Positions 1 through 13,170 are shown, counted from the first letter of the stretch. The stretch is 64,000 nucleotides of DNA from Opisthorchis felineus (GCA_004794785.1 SJOL01008635.1:916369-980368); one strand, 5' to 3'. Made by a program: numbers and translations. The notes: a model not told the origin generated them from the sequence alone.

Positions 1-279
1 GACACGTCCTCCGGCAGGATAGATGGGTCAGGTTGGGCAGTATTTGTATTACAACTTCCGGTTAAAATTCCGATTCTCAATATGCGGCTGTGTGGTTGCT
101 AAAGAGCAGACCGGACAGGTATCCAGTCCGATTAATTAATTATATCGACTGAAGAATGTGAGTGACAGTATTGCATTTTGTTTGTGCATTTTTGCATCCA
201 AAAATAGAACAAGCTAGCAGTGGTGCAAGGTTTGGCCTTGGGCTACGAAGAAACTCAAGGGGATGAAAAACGTCCATCC

Positions 280-2515
280 TTAATTTGCTTGTTTGACATC
301 TAGTCCCACTGATTGTATTTGGCTAAACAAGAGCATATATGTTTCCCGTGCGTTAGGACTCTGTTTTCGTTGGCCAGCTGCATCTCTGGGAGTGAGTAAC
401 TTATCCCTACCAATTGGTAATGTTATTTTCCTGAAGTTAAACAGTTGTGTGATATCGGTCAAATGGATAAAAGACATTGGTTTCGCTTGTTACCTAGATA
501 CACTGAATCCACAGGGGCCATATAACGGAAAATGTTGTCCCAAGACCCAATCTACGATTCACCTTAAATGACTGGCCGGGTCGGAAATCTACCGAAAATC
601 AAACGGCAGTGAACTCACTTATTTGTTTAGAAAAAACGTACCATAGTGTCTGATTTACGAGTACAGCATCAAAGGATTGTTTGGTTGGATTAGAACCACC
701 CTCCTCCCTATTAAGTAGGTCTGCCTAATCTAGTCTTCCCAGCCTTAAATTTATGGGACCTTTGTAGAACTGAATGAGTCAAAACAACCACTAACCTAAC
801 TTGCGACCCTTGTGTAAGCACTGTGTTCTTTTTAATCTGTAGATTTAAACAGCTTCTATAGACAAAATGAACTACTCATAAGGTTGCTGTGAATTTCAAT
901 AGTACACGACCGGTTTTACCCTTCTTGGGGCTCATTAGGTAGGCGCAGTCCCCTAGTTCCCGTCAGCCTTATATTCACATTGAACCCAAATTTCGCGAAA
1001 TTAGCGAACTACACTCATTTGCATACCAATTTAGTTTTGACAGGAGACTTACCTGAAACCCAGCTGAATCTCCCATTTATGATGCTTTTAAGCAACTCAG
1101 TGTGCTGCTGCTAATGATATTAAGCGATATCTCGAATCTCGTACCAACGAAAGTACCAGGCGGCTAGTGCAGCACATTTAGTTTTTCATTAACGTTATGA
1201 GAGAGGGATTTATCTGAGATCCGGGTGAATCTCCCGTCAAAACCAACTTGGTGTGCACATGAGTGTATTTTGCTTACTTAACAGCTTCTTCAAAATGATA
1301 CAAAATTTGACGCGATATTTTACCTATTTTTTCCTCGAAAACTTTTCGAAAGCTTCACTAATCTTGGGCTTTATCAGGTAGGGAGATATCCTTACGTCGA
1401 AAGATTCAGCTGGATGTTCAATTGAAAAACAGAGATAGAAATACGGAAATTCGACAGCCTGATGAGCTCGAACGTGATCAAAAACCGTTGTGGGCTTTCG
1501 ACGAGTTGCGAGCAACCACACTAGGAATGCATTATATCATGAAAATAAACAACCTTTTCTCTAATATCGCTCTAAACAAGAGCAGTACATTAGTGTAGCA
1601 CATTCCCTTGAAGAATGTCATAAGTTAGAGATTCTGGTAGAGCAACAATAACTTAGGTTTGCAACCAGGTGTATTTCCGTCACGGACTTTCAATTGCATG
1701 TTTGGTATCCACATTTTATTTGCAGTAAGCATTTGTTTCAGATGCACAATGACTTATTTATTCTTGCATCAAGTGAGGCTTGTGATTAAGTTGCTTATCT
1801 GTTAGTCTTCCGAGTAGAGGGGCGCTCACACTTAAAGCACCACATGAATCCACTAGGGGAGTATTGATATGTTGTCGTGGTCGTTGTCCCAAGAGATTTC
1901 GGTTCAAGTCCGTCGTTTTTAATGAGCTTGATTGCACCAAGTTTATCACGGCTGCTTTGGAGGGAGGAAAAGACGTTCCTCCATTGCACAATGGGATAAG
2001 TACATGGAAAATATCTTCATTGCAGAAGGTGTATCGGGACGAAAATTTGATGTACCCTGCGATGATAAAAACTGCTAGAAATGTGTATTTTACCATTTTA
2101 AAGCCATTTTCAACTTGGAGGCGATGAATCGGTTTTGAGGGAACATATAAACCGCAAAGGTGGGCAAAAAAAGTTGTTGCGGTTTTATTGAATAAAGGAC
2201 TTTACCTGCAAATGTTTGAGTGAAGGAGAATATTCTCTAAATTGAAAACTGTGTTTGAATCCGAATGGAGGTGGTCCTATCATGCTCACATTATGTTCAC
2301 TAAAGTTATAGTGAAAAAATGTTTGGCAAATTACACTTCCCTGAATAGTCCATGGAGTATCATTGTTAAAATCACAGTATGCTGTTGTTCGTGCTTACGT
2401 AAACTCATTGGATAAATTTGTATTTTACTCTGGCAATAGTAGGGAATTAAATGCGCGTTGGTCCACTTGTTGCATAGATCTACGATATACGCTTGAAATG
2501 CACAAAATCTGTCCA
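280..2515 (-). CDS. candidate multi-exon gene, 3' end, function unknown
   Basis: Proposed exons in transcription order: 2399-2515, 1830-2056, 1396-1520, 619-649 and 280-485, the last ending in TAA. Donors are GTAAGC, GTGAGC, GTAAGG and GTGAGT. Phases agree between 2399-2515 and 1830-2056 and through the last three exons. They do not agree between 1830-2056 and 1396-1520, so an exon is missing or one border is wrong. Codon counts are 38, 75, 41, 10 and 67. The product has no motif I recognise. The last exon is polar and reads like a C-terminus (it ends LDVKQAN). Another possible exon lies at 3173-3225. A plus-strand reading (304-391 plus 445-525) is also open and spliceable, so the strand is not certain. 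No AATAAA is seen after the stop. Confidence 0.33.
486..618. other. non-coding spacer or intron
   Basis: Within the candidate gene above this would be its last intron. No repeat or other signal was seen. Confidence 0.3.
861..1300. repeat. dispersed repeat copy, family A
   Basis: The block shares ordered short stretches with 10,640-11,070 and 13,619-13,795. One is the run CTCATTTGCA followed by AATTT and GTTTTG. Another is CCAGCTGAATCTC. A third is AAGGTTGCTG near the left end. It looks like an old, diverged interspersed repeat. It lies inside the candidate minus-strand gene, in a presumed intron (650-1395). The second part (about 1190-1300) again carries a copy of the GTGAATCTCCCGT segment, so two degenerate units may be joined. 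Confidence 0.5.
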
Positions 2516-4261
2516 CTGTGATACGCCAAATAAAGTTGTTCCTTTGGGAATTTAACTGCATCTGGCAACTTACATCAGTAGGTTACAACACTGAAGGCCT
2601 TCTGCAACGTTATCACAACGAATATCTATAAGTTTCTGTTGTGGCATCTTATTACTTTTACCATCGAAGGTCATTTTGCGTTACCAAACCGTACATTGAA
2701 ATATACCCACACTACTAAACGCGAAACTGGACGCAGAAACCCGTATTGTGAACTTAATGTGGATATATTCATCTGCATTTTCTGGTGTATTCTAGAGTTA
2801 CAAGTGTTTTGGTGTGATGAATTAGCGAAACACTCCTGGTGAAACCACTAAATAGAGTTATTCACCAGAGGCTTGCACAGATACAAGTAAAAACCCAATA
2901 TCGTTCAATGCGCAAAAAACGGTAGATAACTCATATGTATTTAGACGAACGGTGAGTTTTTTCATTCTAGTTGGTTATTATGAAGTCGAACGCTCAGTAA
3001 GATTTCGGTCATGCAACGTGGCATCTCAGGGGATGGCTGATCAGTCGTCATTCTACAAATCACACAAGGAAGCTTTATTGCAGGTCAAGTAAACAGCCCA
3101 AACCGCTGGGTCAGTCCGGCTTAGTCTTCGGTCACCTGTCATTGCAAATATGTTTACGCCGTGTCATCTCACCCTGGGTCCATCAAAAAAGCTCTTGTTG
3201 TCCAACCAGTCGTTCTTCCAGTTTTCTAGCTGCCTTTTATAAAACCATTTATATCGTAGAATTTCTAATCTACATTTCAATTTTTTAGTTTCATGTTTGA
3301 TGCACATTTATTGCTAAGCTGAACGGTCAATAGGTTATCAAAATTAACCAAACACAAAGCTTTTTTCTCAAATATGGACACGAAATTAAGACATCTTCAG
3401 CGTGGAAAACGTCGTCTACGCTAGTAATCCAATTTGAAAAAAACAATACGTTATGTTGCATTCACATAGTTCCCTAGTCTCAACCAAATTTTCACAGTGA
3501 GGTAACAGGAGATTACCGGTAGTATAAGGTTAGAATTAGCACACACAACATCATCTAATTGTGATCCGAATTCTCATTGATATCGCCGGCTTGTGACAAA
3601 CCCTTGCGATTGCACTCTATGCTCAGGCACATTCTTCAATTTTTGAGCCTCACTGATAACTGAGTCAGCTACCGAAAAGGAAGTAGTGAGCGTACAATGT
3701 TGAATACTGTCAAAGGCTTACTCTCCACTTAACGCAATTGCTTTCTGGTGCTTGTTTTGTCCTCTGATTTGGCGATTTCGCAATTTCGGTGACAGGATTG
3801 CCAATCTTGGATAATGGCTGAAAACGTTTAGTTTTCATCATGAAGGTCCTTAGAGGAAATTTTATTGTCTTCAGATGTAAATGAAGCACGCTTTAGAGAG
3901 CGCATTTATCTACTAGTGGTTTACAGTTTATGCTAAGCATTTTGAACATAAAGAACACCCTGTAAAGTAGTGTTTTTTCGGTTGTTTCTTTCACTGTGCA
4001 AACCCCAGCAAGCCTCTACGCCTTAAGATGTTTACTTAATTAGGGATAAGCATAATTTACTTCTTTAATGTGACATCGTGCAAACTAGTAGCTGCTTGTG
4101 TAAGGTAACAATACATCAGACTGCATGGACATCAGGTTTAACCACTGCTAAAATCACCCTCTTTGGAGCCGAAGAATTCTGCATTGTGAGGACCTATTCT
4201 GTTGAGATGCATTTTACGTAATTTGGCAACTTTGTTCCTCGAGTGAACAAGTGTTACTCAG
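2516..4261. other. no convincing gene
   Basis: Apart from the possible small minus exon at 3173-3225 (acceptor CTAG, donor GTGAGA), I see no supported gene, repeat or RNA in this stretch. Confidence 0.3.
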
Positions 4262-4684
4262 ATTTGCGGAAAAAAACAGAAAAACAATAGTACAAAGTTC
4301 AGATTATTTATATCACCCTGGGAGCCTTCTGAAAGAGTTTCAATTGAGCCAACAAGTTACTATGTGGCGAATGCACAATTATGTGAGAAAAAATAAGCAA
4401 ATCTTGTTATGCATTTTGTTGTTTTTATCAGCATCTTATCCAGTACATTTGTCCAAAGTATTTTTGTTGTCTCTCAAAGTTGCCCTTTAATTCGAAATCC
4501 TACATTCCTTGACCTTGGTAATCCTTTTTATTACCTTGACACAAACACATCTGATTTTCCAGTGCTTATTTCATGTGCTATTTTGCTTTTAGAGAGGAAA
4601 AGTTATTCTTGCACCACAAGGAGCTTTATTGCGGGTTGCATCTTGGTGACATAAAGCGTAATGAAATATCACAACTGCCAAACA
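4262..4684 (+). CDS. candidate internal exons of a plus-strand gene
   Basis: Three phase-consistent exons are proposed. Exon 4262-4382 has 40 codons, acceptor TTACTCAG and donor GTGAGA. Exon 4432-4457 is 26 nt with a strong pyrimidine-rich acceptor and a weak donor GTATTT. Exon 4593-4684 has 30 codons, an excellent acceptor (TTTTGCTTTTAG) and donor GTAAGT. Phases run 2 in/0 out, 0 in/2 out, 2 in/1 out, so the frame is kept through all three joins. The reading includes KELYCGLHLGDIKRNEIS, which I cannot place in a family. It could belong with the exons at 7478-8180, about 2.8 kb further on in the same direction. The linking exons are not resolved. Confidence 0.4.
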
Positions 4685-6944
4685 GTAAGTGGATTTCAAA
4701 CCATTTTTTATTTGAGCTTGCCTATGGAGTCTTCTCTCAAAACACTACGCCATTGACTGCCTGCTGTCATTAATTCGATTGTTACATGCTTTAATATGCC
4801 GGCGTCTCATGTGTCTATTCCACCAGACCTTGGAGCTGCACATGTAGTTAACATGTTGTGAGACAGTAAACGAGACATCCATTCCACTCTCAATGTAATA
4901 GCTTCTTGGTTTGTAAATGAGTAAATTATTCATTCTGCAAAAGATACGTAGACAGAAATTAAACTAAGAGGTCTGGTTTATGTAACAAGACATCAGTTTG
5001 GTCACGATTTGGAATGACGAAAAAAATCAGTCATATCATTTGACGAAAGACCGAAAAACAGCTACTATGGAAAGCTGTGGGGAAACGGTTACCAAAATTT
5101 GCAACAAACTAAAAAAATATAACAAATGACAAAGTGTAAGAGGGACACAAGGGAAACGTACATAAACTTACTGAAAAGGAAAGGAGGCATATTTTGAAGA
5201 TGTTGGACAATAGAACAAGAGTGAGTTTCTGTGTGATCGGAAAGTTACAAGAGTAAATTATTGTATGTGCAACTGCAATACCAAATAGATTGCTTTCGTA
5301 TGATCAGTCAAACGTTCACTAGTACCTTGCTTTTCTCCAAGGAGATTACTGCAGCATTGGCCTGGGAGTTAAAACAAAAGCAGCGACAGGCAAGTGGTCA
5401 TTCTAGGTTTACTTAGGAAGATGAATTATTGGGCAATGTCAGGTTGGATCAAGCTGAAAAAATATTTAGCTGACGTAGAGACAGGAATAAACACAGCTCA
5501 TCACACTTAAGAGAGAGGCTTATACACTATTGGCATGTATTCCCCTGGAAAACTATTTTTGGTTCCTGTATTATTCCACTAGTCAGAAAGAACATCTGAA
5601 GGTCGATATGATTTCACGGTACCTTTTCTTCGAGCCTTTCTTGTGAGATTTTTTTACCACTAAAAGGACTGGAAATTCGATCAACTACAGCGCCAACGCT
5701 GTGCCAGTTTATTCAATGACACCACATCATCCGTTATCATAACTCGAGAAGCTTCGTCCATGTAACACTGTACCTTGTAATAAAAGACTATCCTCAAAAG
5801 CTGCATAGAGGTCATTTACCTTTTGGATGCACATAAAAGTCGGTTGCACGCTCCTTCATGGATTTGACTACATATTACGTTTTTTAGTTTATTTATCCAC
5901 ATCCGCAAACTTCTCTCATACCAGCAGGTTTTTTGCTGCATTGTGGATCCCAGTACCCTTTTATATCTGATTCACTCGGTCGTCTCGTTAAGCCACCTAA
6001 TTTTGTTTGTTCTCTTAGGGTCGTAAGTTGGCAAGCTAACAGTCCGACACGAATTAAGAGGAAATGCAACCACTTGCAACTTGAAGGATGGAAGCTTTAG
6101 TGTTCCACTCTCTGTATAGTTGATTGAATTAACTATGAGGTTTGAGTGCACGGACTATTTATCTGTCGTAGAGGAGGAGTTAATGAATACAAATGTCTCA
6201 GTGAATGAGCGACCGGGTGCATATAAGAACACCAGGAAGTTTAGTACTTCGAAAAGTGCTGGCATGACGGAAGTGCAGTGAATCAGTCAAATAAATTAGA
6301 AATGCGATGCATGTTGAAATACTCGAAGGATTTTGCAACGCACTTCTGTGTGCATACCTATGACGAAAAGCTTGCGTGCACTTTTAAAGATGGGTGTGTA
6401 TCTTCAAGACACCTCGGACAATTTTCCTTGCGAATCTTCGTTTCTTCCACTCAGCCTCCAGAAAAAATTTGCCATTGGACCTTTATCCGAAGGTCACCGT
6501 ATTTCGAGGTAGTTTTTCAGTTTATTTGACATTCCTGAAATCTTTGCTTTAAACTCGAAGGTGTCCGGTGAAATCAAAACATTAGGTACCTGACAGGTCA
6601 TCACAGTACGCATTTTTTATTAGAATAAATATTTCAAATGTTTCTACTAGACTTATCTGATGAAGCCCCATCCTCATGTCATCACAGTAACAGCTTGTGT
6701 CATAAGTGCAAATCATCACATTTCTACACTACACATTCTACACATTCTACTTGGCAGTTTTAGGCATCCCATTTACAGGCGCATAAACCTTAAAGCATAG
6801 CGATTCCAGAAGGCGTTCTACTAACCTCTGTTTTAGTGCGCAAAAGTAATGTTCTAGGAAGAGAATCTCTGCGCTACTTCTACTTGCAGGATAACTTTAT
6901 AGTGAGATTGAACACCTTGAATTAACTGAAATTCCTCTCTACAG
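4685..6944. other. probable intron or spacer, weak exon signals
   Basis: Possible plus-strand exons start at about 5342 (acceptor TTTCTCCAAG, followed by a GCAAGT-type donor) and at 6945 (very good acceptor TCCTCTCTACAG). Neither has a reading frame I can fix. An 83-codon plus frame at 6278-6529 has no splice support. Nothing else was seen. Confidence 0.25.
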
Positions 6945-7477
6945 CCCATTGTATCGTGACTTTGAGTATACCTTCCTTGCGGACTTCTTTATCTGTTAAA
7001 GATTTCTGTCGCTCAGCTCCTTCAACGATGCTAATAGTGTAGCCATTGATTGAACTCAATCCATTCTGCATTTTTTTACGCTTATTTAAAATAAACTCTG
7101 CATTTTGTTTGGCTGACCGGTTTCATGGTTTTTTAGTTTTGCTGAGTCAAAATGTCTGGACGTTTATTTCATCCTTTTATTTAGTAAACATTTTTGAGCT
7201 CTTTAAGATTCCTCTAAAGATAGCTGGTAACAAAATCAACCCAAGTCTGCCAGTGAAACTCCTGGTTGGCATAGTGAAGCATGATATTTCCTAAACTAAA
7301 CGTATACATTTTAACTTTATTCGGAATTCGTCTGAATCCATGTTCTACTTGGACACCAAATTATAAGCGATTGGCAGAATACGCTCATTTGCAAAGAACC
7401 CTGGTGATAAATGGAAACAATGGAGCATTTCTTTTATCGGATTTGTCAATGAACTGAAACACTGCGACTTTTTTCAG

Positions 7478-8180
7478 GAGATAGATGACCCAGTAACTGT
7501 CCTGGATTTGTCAGTCAATTGGCCCACCTGTGAGGACTTCACGGTCGGCTGCGGAAAAGACATTTTAAACCTGCTGAACAATACTTCGATCAGTTATAGG
7601 CATCAAGCGGCTTCTGTGGTCAACTTACTAAAGGCTATGCGGTTGACTCTTACGCACAAACCACGCAGCCCAATAATGTGCAGCTTATTCATAAAGGTTA
7701 AACTGCCTTCTGGTGACATCTTCGTATCATCCACATTTTTTTCGGCTAACACATACTTTACGTAATTCTGTGAGGTTATTTTGTGCGCATAAACCTCCAT
7801 TTCTCACGTAATTCGCGACAATAACGAAAATCAGAAAGTAGTGGAATATATCATGTCTGACCGTCGCCTGAATAATTGGATGAACAATCTATGCTATGTA
7901 CCCAACACAATGATAAATCCGTGACTGCGCTGAATTTGATAACGCTGATTTCATTTCCACAATAGGTTATGTGACCCATTCTTCTGAACCCATCCTACAT
8001 TCTGCAAAAGTAAGTGCATTATCTGAAATACATTCACTATGTTTCCTGATTTTCACCGATGTTGCTAGTGATAACAGTGAGTTCAAAACAATACTTTGTC
8101 ATCGACTCTTTGGATAACTGAAATCTCAGAGCCTTCAAACATTAAGCCATCTCACCTCCCTCACCAGCATTCGCAAGTAG
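7478..8180 (+). CDS. candidate 3' exons of a plus-strand gene
   Basis: Exon 7478-7712 follows the acceptor ACTTTTTTCAG, has 78 codons and ends in phase 1 at a GTGACA donor. Exon 7966-8009 lies between CATTTCCACAATAG and GTAAGT and is 44 nt (phase 1 in, 0 out). Exon 8130-8180 follows AAATCTCAG and ends in TAG after 16 codons. Phases agree throughout, and an AATAAA follows 120 nt after the stop. The C-terminus is rich in Leu, Ser and Thr (LQTLSHLTSLTSIRK). No domain is recognised. The first donor is the weakest point: the open frame continues through it to a TAA near 7765, so that exon could instead be longer. Confidence 0.42.
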
Positions 8181-8299
8181 TGTGTATCCCAGAAAATAAG
8201 GTTGAGAATCTAGGTAAAGTGTTTCAACAGAAGGGTTTAATTTCTGTGTATAAAGCTCCAGTGTAATGACCAACGCTAGAGATATATTTCACTCATGTA

Positions 8300-8305
8300 A
8301 ATAAA
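8300..8305 (+). terminator. polyadenylation signal AATAAA
   Basis: A canonical AATAAA lies 120 nt after the stop codon of the plus-strand candidate at 7478-8180. Such hexamers are common by chance in AT-rich DNA, so its weight comes from its position. Confidence 0.35.
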
Positions 8306-9743
8306 ACAATAGTGGTTGAGTTGAGGCGTTAATTGTTCAACTGGTGAGAAAGTTTTCAAATATCTAAAATAGCAAGTGTAAAGCCAGCTAATTCAGTGAA
8401 GTTGTATAGCACCAAAAGTCATTTTGCTATGGGGAAAAACGTCAGAAACAGACTTCACGAATTTTCAATGGTCAACCGGAAACTCCTGAGTAACATAAAG
8501 TAGTTGGGTTCCTGGTGACTAATCATCAGTGAACCGTTTACCTTGCTAAGATAAAGTATGCACACCTTAATGTCAATATTTCACGACGTTTGATTTAGTT
8601 TTGTCGGATGCGCTAAGTAGAAGCCTCTTGGACCAGAGAGTTCGATTTTTAACGCGTTTCTTTGTTACACACAGTGCTGTGTTTTGTGAAGAAGGAACTT
8701 AGAATTTTAAATTCTAGATATGAGAGTGCAGCCTGGCCATTCAACCCGACAGGATATGAATAGCGTACATAATGCGGACCTCAAAACGTTTTAGGGGCGC
8801 ACTTTGTATAACCCCAGTGGATATTTTCTAGATCGTTTTCTGTAGTTTATATTAGCACAGTGTAGAACAGTCTGCCATGTTTTTTCACATCGGATCAGGT
8901 GTTTATAAATTTTTCACAGTATATCAGTTATTGAGGCTCTTAGAGTTCTGTTTTGTGTGCTTTTAAGTAAAGAACTTAAACCACTTACGCAAACGACTTT
9001 TGTGCAGTATTATATTGATTAAGTCCATAGAGAGTAGATGTTATCACTTCTCCGATCACAGACCGTACTGTTTGACACCCTGATGCGTCCTAAAGTGTTT
9101 AGGTAGATGAAATACTTACATAGCATGTTCTTGAGAAGAAATGATGGCATTCGTGCAAAAACTATAACCTTGAAGAAAGTATGTTATTTTTGAGGGTGTA
9201 AGGAATTTCGCAAAACGTCAGCCTCTTGATGGGACTATTGACCTTATCCTGGCTGGCGACTTTAAGGCAGGATAAGATATCCGAAGACAGGCTAAGATAC
9301 ATGATGCTGCGATAACAAGGTTCACAGCAATGCCTGTTATGACCGACATAAAGCCACATCTAAGTTGGACTGTGGTTCCAACTGTTGTATACGAAGCAAA
9401 TTTATCTCCACAATGCGAACATGCTTTCAGTCCGTCACAATGACCCAAACATAATTTTGTGTAATCGTAGTCTTTGTTTACAAGTTCTTTGTCAGAAAGG
9501 ATTTCAGTGAGATTTACCTCAGCTTGCCTAATCAGAACTGGTGACCGAGTCTTAACCAGCCTATTGAGTCAAAGCAGTTGAAATCATCTGTAAAGAAAAT
9601 AAGAATATCTGACAAATGGGCGAGGGACTCTTTACCCTTCATGTATGTTTGGTATTTTAAACTGCACAGTATACTCTTGTCTGCATTCCGTACAATCAAC
9701 AATCAATAGAAATGTGTCAAGAAATACGCACATCAACTGTCTG
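8306..9743. other. no supported feature
   Basis: Two overlapping minus-strand frames at 9162-9448 are open for 65-76 codons, and one contains a CSHCG pair. I found no agreeing splice sites around them. The rest has no visible structure. Confidence 0.25.
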
Positions 9744-10618
9744 TCACAAGTGTTTGCACTCCTGGTGTTCGACATGCGCATAATTCCACGGCGTGTGTGA
9801 ACGACATGCTTTCGATTGAACCAATTTAGTCGCCACCTAAAAAAAGGGTTGACTGAACTTACGTACAAGCGATTCTGACATTGGTAACTGGTGCACAGCA
9901 GGTAGAAATAGTGACAAATGGTGCCTAGCTGAGGTAAACAAAATAGAGCTGGAATATAATAACTTTGTTGAGCAGCCTTCTGTGTTCAGCCTTGAGGCAT
10001 CGGCTTTTCGGGAAGAATGTTTGTCTATAGAGAGTCCATGGCGCCCACTGCACAGTACACGACTGATCATGTGAACTGTACACATGAGGTAATTTCGCCG
10101 GTTCCTTCTACTAGGTCACATGGACGAATGACTGACATCGCTTAGAAGTATATTTTGATATTCTTTAATGTGGAGAAAGCACAGCCAAATCGTACTTAAA
10201 ATAATTCTAGAACATATCCAGTTAATTTGCAGTCAGACAGCTTGATGAAGGCAAGCGTTTGATGCCGGGTTATGCATTCAAATGGGGCACATTCGGAGCA
10301 CTGCTGCATGCACAAATGTAACTATGTTCGGTATTTGAAAATGGCAAATCAAATCACAATAATCGTCCTTGTGATTAGTTTTACCAGCTTTTGCATCTTT
10401 GTTAGATTCGGATAACATATTTGGATGAACATATTTGATTTTACATTGACTCGACCTCTTTTACGAAGCTTATCCAACAAATCGCGGTCCACTGTATACA
10501 TACTGGTCGGTCGGATAGTTTGTGTGTTATATAGTGGGCCATGTGAATGGAGAATCACACAGGCACCAAGCAAGTAGGCCAGCAGTTGCCTAGATGGCAC
10601 ACAGTACTCACAAGCTTT
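9744..10618 (-). CDS. weak candidate gene, three exons
   Basis: Exons in order: 10385-10618 (78 codons, acceptor GGGTTTTCAG, donor GTAAAA), 9863-9928 (22 codons, acceptor TTGTTTACCTCAG, donor GTAAGT) and 9744-9836 (30 codons then TGA, acceptor CCTTTTTTTAG). All junctions are phase 0. The reading is cysteine-rich in its second half. The doubt is the last intron, only 26 nt (9837-9862), which is very short even for flatworms. A different 78-codon frame runs through 9632-9868. No family is recognised. Confidence 0.25.
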
Positions 10619-10639
10619 CTGAAAACCCCTCTACGGCCC

Positions 10640-11070
10640 ACTTCCAGTTTCGATCTACATACGGCTCATGAGGTAGGCTCGATCCCCGATCATCCGTCAA
10701 CCTGATCCAAAATCGAACGGAACTTGCCAAATGCTCTTATTCGCAAACCATTATGGTTCTGGCAGAGGTGCAATTAAATCCAGCTGAATATCTTGTTTGC
10801 AATGGCCTCCTTCAACTGAACCTATTATGCAAGGCCATCTCACGTCTCAGCTGATACGAAAATCACTCTGCTACAATACATTGTACAGACGTAGCACCAT
10901 ACTCCTAAGGTTGCTGAAAATGTTTTGACTGCCCAAAGCCGTTTCGACCTACTTAAGGCTATTCAGGCAGGCCCAGTTCCACACTCTTCACCGGTGTTAT
11001 GTCCCACAAGAACTCAAAATTGGACGGAATTCGCCAAACACTCCCATTTGAACTATGCCTATCTGATCTT
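10640..11070. repeat. dispersed repeat, family A, two adjacent degenerate units
   Basis: Segments at about 10,640-10,850 and 10,890-11,070 align with the repeat at 861-1160 through shared short blocks: CTCATGAGGTAGGC beside CTCATTAGGTAGGC, the CAGCTGAAT core, and AAGGTTGCTGAAAAT. A 125-codon plus frame at 10,925-11,302 begins inside this repeat. It is probably fortuitous, because it runs out of the repeat into unrelated sequence and has no splice context. Confidence 0.45.
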
Positions 11071-12439
11071 CCCCAAGAAGAGCGAAGCCAGTAGTAGGCT
11101 GTTGAAGCGTTTCAGCTACCTTGTGATTTCAACAGTTCAGCAGTTTGTGAAGAGGTTAGTAAAGTTTGTGTTACAAAAATTAGCTTTCACGGCAGCACTT
11201 CGGACTCAATTCGTTATCTCATTTTTGAGTGGCAACACTTTGAACGGTGTGTTCCCTACACGAGTCAAACTGAGCTTTGCATTGTTGTATTATCTGCACT
11301 AGGGTGAATGTGGTAAGAGTGTAGGTTCTGTGGGCACACTTCAAAAACGCGACTAAAGCAACCAAGAAGCCCCAAGTGGCGATACAAAAGACATTTATGC
11401 ACTTAATTAGCTTGTAAGAGACAATCAAAACGATGTCACAAAAGAAAGTTTTGGTACAATCTGCGCTTTATACACAGAGACTGGCATTCTGACACAACCA
11501 AATGTGTCACTTTAAAAGTGATTTTCGAAAGCTAGAAAACTTAGTCTTGGGTCTTTAATGACATGAAAATTGATGATGGACCATGTAATTTGCCTGGGTT
11601 TGGGTGGTCCTCAGGTCACCCTATGGTGAACTCCCTTACGAGGAATTATTTCACCCTATCTGGCCTGAAACATAAGAAGTAGACTGAACCGGCAACATAA
11701 AATGATCGACAGCTGAACCACATACTGAGATGAGGAAAGTTGGGTTGACTGGCTGTGTTCTTTGGAACCCCGTTACCTAAAGCAAACGCAAACCAGCTGA
11801 GATGAGGTATGATCAGGCTTGTATGTTACTACTGAGAAATCTTTGCACGTGGAACTCAGCTGGTGTACTTAGGAATATGTTTAGCCTTGGATGACTGAGT
11901 GACTAGTCCTTTTCCTCTGTGCCTTTCCTTTACATTGATGTTTGTGGAGAAAACGACGAGATACTAGCGAAATACTAACGCGGCACAAAGTATGCCTTCC
12001 TGTTTATCAAATTAGAATTCATTATAGTAGGGTCGTAAATGGTCCCCAAACTGATCCATTCAGAGGGGTTGCCTGGCTTTGAATGTGCTTTCTGCGCTTA
12101 GCGACAAAAAAGGATATCTCAGAATCACAAGCATAAACACCCATTGTAACAATACAAAATAGAAGGATACAAATATTTTACCACCTTTATCCATCTCATT
12201 AGAACTGAGAGAAGGCAGGCATGATTCCTTTCTCTCTTTCTAATCGCGGAGATAAAACTTGCAGGTTATGTAAAGAAATGTTAGAAACCACGTTGAAGTT
12301 GCACTAATTGGCTGAATTTTGCAGTTAACTTGATCAGTGCTAGGGTAACCATATCGTTTGCTTCAGCTGCTTATGCATACAGTCTGGGATGGTTAGGTTT
12401 GATTAGTAGCGCCTTGTTTATCTTTAAAACCGTGGGGTT
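11071..12439. other. no supported feature
   Basis: AT-rich sequence with short frames only. No splice-bounded exon, RNA gene or repeat was recognised. Confidence 0.25.
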
Positions 12440-12900
12440 TACGCCTCACAATAAGAGTTAAAGGGAGTTGACCGGGTCGTTCCGGTGGCCAACGTCTAAC
12501 AGATCTCCGCTTGCTAACGATGCAGGATTAGGATATGACCTTTGGTCCGACGGTTTTCTTTAGACCTTCTTTGAAATGTGTTTTACCTAGCGTTCCACCA
12601 GGTATCTCTGTCCTCCCGATAAGGGCGCCTCCGCAGCTGCACGGGGCCTTGTGGATTACACGATGGGCAAAGAGATTGGGCAGTAAGGCTCACATGCAAA
12701 TGGGTGGTTTTGACGTGCTCCTCCAACGTACGCTCCGTCCTGCGCAGAGGCATATTTATGGTGCGGCAGAGCTATGCCTCACACCGGTCACCGGAGCATT
12801 TGCTCTGCATAGGAGTGAACCCAAGCTTGACTGCTCTGACTGGGTGCCGTGCAGCATCCAGGACATCGTGCCAATAAGGTAAATGTTACTTAGGCACAGC
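12440..12900. other. GC-rich block, possible transposable-element fragment
   Basis: Base composition changes abruptly here to a clearly more GC-rich text. The same interval holds a 115-codon plus-strand frame (12,535-12,882). The minus strand also has long open stretches with one internal stop. The composition resembles the retroelement relic at 59-61.5 kb rather than its own surroundings. I recognise no protein domain in either strand. A piece of a retroelement 5' region is the simplest explanation, but this is inference. Confidence 0.3.
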
Positions 12901-13170
12901 TGACGGGAGCGAAATCGCTGACAGCAAGCGTCGTCTAATCTGATTTCTTTAGTTGAACTTCACACATAACATTGTGAAGTGGAATCAACTGGAAGGTGAA
13001 TTTTTACATACAACTTTTTCACACATTTTTTCATGCATTTTTATGTGATAGCCATGGATTATCTTTGCCAAAGGCTTATGCGTGTGGCCTACAATGTGGT
13101 TAGTCAGCTCGTACCTTCAAGGAATGTGTGGAAGTGACTATAACCACTGGTGTTCAGGTATGCACGAATT

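Noticed and set aside
304..525. Two plus-strand exons (304-391 and 445-525) ending in TAA
   Set aside because: The minus-strand frame here is open for 67 codons, has a more typical C-terminal composition and continues into further minus exons. The plus frame is rich in Trp and Cys, as antisense frames often are.
1864..2127. GGTTCAAGTCC at 1,903, a perfect tRNA B box, within an 87-codon plus frame
   Set aside because: No A box at the right distance, and no stems that pair. Not a tRNA gene. The frame overlaps a minus-strand exon with better support.
10925..11302. 125-codon plus-strand frame
   Set aside because: Starts inside a dispersed repeat and has no splice context or recognisable motif.
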